Below, one piece after another: positions 61,478 to 64,000 of a stretch of 64,000 bases of DNA. Within the stretch, counting starts at the first letter, position 1, and every line of letters starts with the position of its first letter. This DNA comes from Faucicola osloensis_B (GTDB taxonomy: Bacteria > Pseudomonadota > Gammaproteobacteria > Pseudomonadales > Moraxellaceae), in contig CAXORL010000002.1 in NCBI GenBank assembly GCA_964211495.1, positions 343,867 through 407,866 on the forward strand. Reading direction: 5' to 3'. The translations under genes were made by a program, and so were the position numbers. The notes below the pieces were generated by a model. It had not been told where the DNA came from. It did no database searches and saw only the letters and a list, made by a program, of their open reading frames with translations.

Positions 61478-62248
61478 TTATTCTGCCGCAGCTTCTGCTG
61501 GCGCTTCAGTTACTTCTTCTTGATTTGCTGCTTTGCCGCCTTGAGTTTTAGCGTATTCTTTACCAGCGATAATTGCATCTGCAACCGCTGATACGTATAG
61601 CGTTACCGCACGAATCGCATCGTCATTGGCAGGAATGACATAATCTACGTCATCTGGGTTTGAGTTTGTATCAACGATACCAATAACAGGGATACCTAAG
61701 TTTTTTGCTTCTTTGATTGCAATCGCTTCATGGTCAACGTCAACCACAAAAATTGCATCAGGTAAACCGTTCATGTTTTTGATACCGCCTAACGCACGCT
61801 CAAGTTTTTCCATTTCACGAGTACGCTCTAACGCTTCACGTTTGGTTAACTTAGCAAAGGTACCGTCTTCAGCTTGCTTTTCGTACTCTTTTAAACGAGT
61901 AATTGACTGACGGATGGTTTTCCAGTTGGTTAACATACCACCTAACCAGCGATGGTCAACATACGGCATACCAGCGCGAGCCGCTTGTTCGCTGATAACG
62001 TTGCTTGCTGCACGTTTAGTACCAACAAATAGTACTTTGTTGCCACGCGCTGCTTCACGGTTAACGAAGTTTAGTGCTTCGTTCATCGCTTTAACTGTAT
62101 GCTCAAGGTTGATGATGTGGATTTTGTTACGTGCACCAAAAATAAATTTGCCCATTTTTGGATTCCAAAAACGAGTTTGGTGACCAAAGTGTGCACCGGC
62201 TTCTAAAAGATCACGCATTGAAACTTGGGTAGGATTAGCTGACGCCAT
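61478..62248 (-). CDS. rpsB: 30S ribosomal protein S2
   Basis: 256 residues (E. coli 241). S2 binds the 30S body and is needed for S1 attachment. MRDLLEAGAHFGHQTRFWNPKM, YVDHRWLGGMLTNWKT and PVIGIVDTNSNPDDVDYVIPANDDAIRA are diagnostic. The extra length is an Ala/Glu-rich C-terminal tail. The 270-base leader up to msrB may hold autoregulatory structure, as known for S2 leaders, but I could not define one. Confidence 0.97.
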   Translation of the reverse strand: MASANPTQVSMRDLLEAGAHFGHQTRFWNPKMGKFIFGARNKIHIINLEHTVKAMNEALNFVNREAARGNKVLFVGTKRAASNVISEQAARAGMPYVDHRWLGGMLTNWKTIRQSITRLKEYEKQAEDGTFAKLTKREALERTREMEKLERALGGIKNMNGLPDAIFVVDVDHEAIAIKEAKNLGIPVIGIVDTNSNPDDVDYVIPANDDAIRAVTLYVSAVADAIIAGKEYAKTQGGKAANQEEVTEAPAEAAAE

Positions 62249-62420
62249 GAGATTTCCTTAAGTAAAGTTGGGTTATGCCTCCACACTACCGATTAAGCCG
62301 ATTTGCAAACACGCATCAAAATCTACAGGATTTTAATTAATCAAATTTGCAAACACCCAGCTTAACTCTTATCAAGCTTGTTAGCTTGAAAATAGCAATG
62401 TGTGTGTCATGTTAGTAAAT

Positions 62421-62466
62421 AAAAAAAGCAATTTGCCATTTCAAGATAAAATGACAAACTGCTATT
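62421..62466 (-). terminator. Intrinsic terminator after msrB
   Basis: AGCAATTTGCCATTT (62427-62441) pairs imperfectly with AAATGACAAACTGCT (62449-62463). On the minus strand a seven-base T-run follows. Confidence 0.8.
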
Positions 62467-62519
62467 TTAACATATTTTTATGTGGTTAAGCTATATGTTT
62501 TAGCAAAATCAGATGGCAA

Positions 62520-62990
62520 TTATTCAACCAATCCGATTAAGTCACCATAACCTTCTTGTTCCATCTCATTTAAAGGGATAAAACGTAGCGACGCGCCATT
62601 GATGCAATAACGCATGCCGCCAAGCTCAGGAAGACCGTCATTAAATACATGACCTAAATGTGAATCACCCACACGGCTACGCACTTCAGTACGTCGCATA
62701 CCGTGACTGTCATCAAACAATTCATTGATTACTGCGGTATCAATCGGTTTACTAAAGGCAGGCCAACCACAACCTGAGTCATACTTGTCTGATGAGCTAA
62801 AAAGCGGCTCGCCGCTGACAATATCCACATAGATACCACGTTCAAATTGGTGATCATATTCATGGCTAAAAGGACGTTCGGTGCCGTTTTGCTGGGTCAC
62901 ATAATATTGCTCATCATTCAGATTTGCCTTGATTTCAGCTTCAGAAGGTCTTACATACTTCTGTGTATCGATATTAATTGAATTAGCCAT
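62520..62990 (-). CDS. msrB: Peptide methionine (R)-S-oxide reductase
   Basis: 156 residues. It reduces methionine-R-sulfoxide in proteins. DSGCGWPAF (71-79), His111/His114 in DSHLGHVF and the catalytic Cys129 in RYCINGASLRFIP are present. The zinc-binding CxxC pairs of many MsrB proteins are missing: the stretch before LFSS reads YVDIVSGEP. Cys74 in the GCGW motif is available as the resolving cysteine. It stands alone, divergent from map. Confidence 0.95.
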   Translation of the reverse strand: MANSINIDTQKYVRPSEAEIKANLNDEQYYVTQQNGTERPFSHEYDHQFERGIYVDIVSGEPLFSSSDKYDSGCGWPAFSKPIDTAVINELFDDSHGMRRTEVRSRVGDSHLGHVFNDGLPELGGMRYCINGASLRFIPLNEMEQEGYGDLIGLVE

Positions 62991-63150
62991 AGACGTTCCT
63001 AACCCTTGTTGTCATTGTAGAACATCACAATAGTTACAACCCGTCAAAAATTCAAGTAACAACTGTTTAAACAAATAGTAGTTTTGTGAAAAAGGCGAAA
63101 AGGGCTATAATACGTCTTCTTAAATTTTTGCAAAATCAGATAATTATTGT

Positions 63151-63936
63151 ATGAAAACACTATTAAATAACCCTGAAGCCGTTGAAAAAATGCGCGTTGC
63201 TGGTAAATTAGCCGCCGACGTCTTAGTGATGTTAGATGAATATGTTAAAGAAGGTGTAACGACAGGGGCATTAGACAAGCTTGCGCATGACTATATTGTT
63301 GATGTCCAAAAAGCCATTCCTGCCAATGTCGGTTATCATGGCTACCAGCATACGCTTTGTACTTCAATCAACCATGTAGTTTGTCACGGTATTCCCGATG
63401 ACAGCCGTATCCTAAAAGATGGCGATATCGTCAATATTGATGTCACAGTGATAAAAGATGGCTATCATGGCGACACTTCAAAGATGTGGATTATCGGTGA
63501 AGGCTCTATCATGGCACAGCGTATTTGCAAAATTGCCCAAGACGCACTATATGCAGGAATGAAAGCCGTTCGCAATGGCGCCTATGTAGGCGATATTGGC
63601 GCAGCCATTCAAGCGGTGGCAGAGCCAGAGCGTTTTAGCGTAGTAAGAGAATATTGCGGACATGGAATTAGTGATGTGTACCATGATGAACCACAAATTC
63701 TGCACTATGGTAAAAAAAATACCGGTCTACAACTGACGACAGGCATGACATTTACCATTGAACCAATGATTAACCAAGGTGTATGGCAAACCAAAACTTT
63801 ACCCGATAAATGGACGGTAATTACTAAAGACCGTAAATTGTCCGCGCAATGGGAACACACACTGATGGTTACCGAGAACGGCTGTGAAGTGTTTACCAAG
63901 CGTCCAGAAGAAGATTTGAGTTTTTTAAACAGTTAA
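63151..63936 (+). CDS. map: Methionine aminopeptidase, type I
   Basis: 261 residues (E. coli 264). It removes the N-terminal methionine from new proteins, using two metal ions. The conserved histidine of INHVVCHGIP, the metal-binding aspartates of NIDVTVIKDGYHGDTS, His in CGHGI, Glu in FTIEPM and Glu in QWEHT are all present. There is no N-terminal SH3 extension, as usual for type Ia. It diverges from msrB; rpsB and tsf lie beyond msrB on the opposite strand. Confidence 0.96.
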   Translation: MKTLLNNPEAVEKMRVAGKLAADVLVMLDEYVKEGVTTGALDKLAHDYIVDVQKAIPANVGYHGYQHTLCTSINHVVCHGIPDDSRILKDGDIVNIDVTVIKDGYHGDTSKMWIIGEGSIMAQRICKIAQDALYAGMKAVRNGAYVGDIGAAIQAVAEPERFSVVREYCGHGISDVYHDEPQILHYGKKNTGLQLTTGMTFTIEPMINQGVWQTKTLPDKWTVITKDRKLSAQWEHTLMVTENGCEVFTKRPEEDLSFLNS

Positions 63937-64000
63937 AATATTAATAAAATCATCAGTATAAAAGAAAGTTAGTAATTAATTTAAAATTATTTATATTTTA

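Overview
The window looks like chromosome of a gammaproteobacterium of the family Moraxellaceae (Moraxella or Psychrobacter type). The call rests on protein similarity and gene order: lpd-sucC-sucD, galU-pgi-galE, a partial division and cell-wall cluster, ruvX-algH, bioB-bioF, the rpsB/tsf pair, and HemJ instead of HemG. It is inference, because no rRNA lies in the window. Most of it is compact core genome with moderate G+C. No tRNA, rRNA or CRISPR array was seen.

Layout. 1-3.1 kb: end of the 2-oxoglutarate dehydrogenase/succinyl-CoA synthetase cluster. 3.3-8.2 kb: sugar-nucleotide genes (galU, pgi, a degenerate UDP-glucose dehydrogenase paralogue, galE). 8.4-17.3 kb: peptidoglycan and division genes (rsmH, ftsL, ftsI, murE, a histidine phosphatase, murF, mraY). 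17.5-24.6 kb: rlmA, then on the minus strand xerD, a TusA-like gene, a membrane protein, ruvX, algH and recN, then ppnP. 24.6-32.7 kb: rlmB, two AT-rich accessory genes, a Ktr potassium system, an exonuclease, hemJ, bioF and bioB. 48.4-64 kb: an SCP2 protein with a long LEA-like tail, glyQ, a TauE/SafE carrier, glyS, a membrane sensor, metY, a thioredoxin-like protein, an enoyl-CoA hydratase, tsf, rpsB, msrB and map.

Between bioB and the SCP2 gene sits a 15.6 kb integrated island (32791-48391), bounded by near-identical 21-bp direct repeats. One repeat is half of a transcription-terminator hairpin. Gene order is tyrosine integrase, a C4-type antisense RNA candidate, AlpA-like regulator, small helix-turn-helix and hypothetical genes, an Icd/Ash-like reading frame, a KilA-N protein, a DUF3987 primase/helicase-like protein, and a cluster of 12 TACTTAA iterons that is a candidate origin. 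There are no capsid, tail or terminase genes. This matches a capsid-less phage satellite (P4/PICI-like). The C4-like RNA is complementary, 14 of 15 bases, to a site at the start of the Icd-like frame. The core of that site recurs twice more in the island, which suggests one antisense RNA with several targets.

Nested in the island is a complete 4667-bp transposon (42185-46851) with 27-bp perfect inverted repeats and an 8-bp target duplication. It carries an IS1595-family transposase, a winged-helix-like gene, a DUF6471 gene and a single-chain restriction-modification-like enzyme. It too landed in a terminator hairpin. The last 1.5 kb of the island has no convincing gene but several families of short repeats.

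A second theme, in the core genome only, is short tandem repeats of 10-16 bp in many intergenic gaps, often just after a stop codon.
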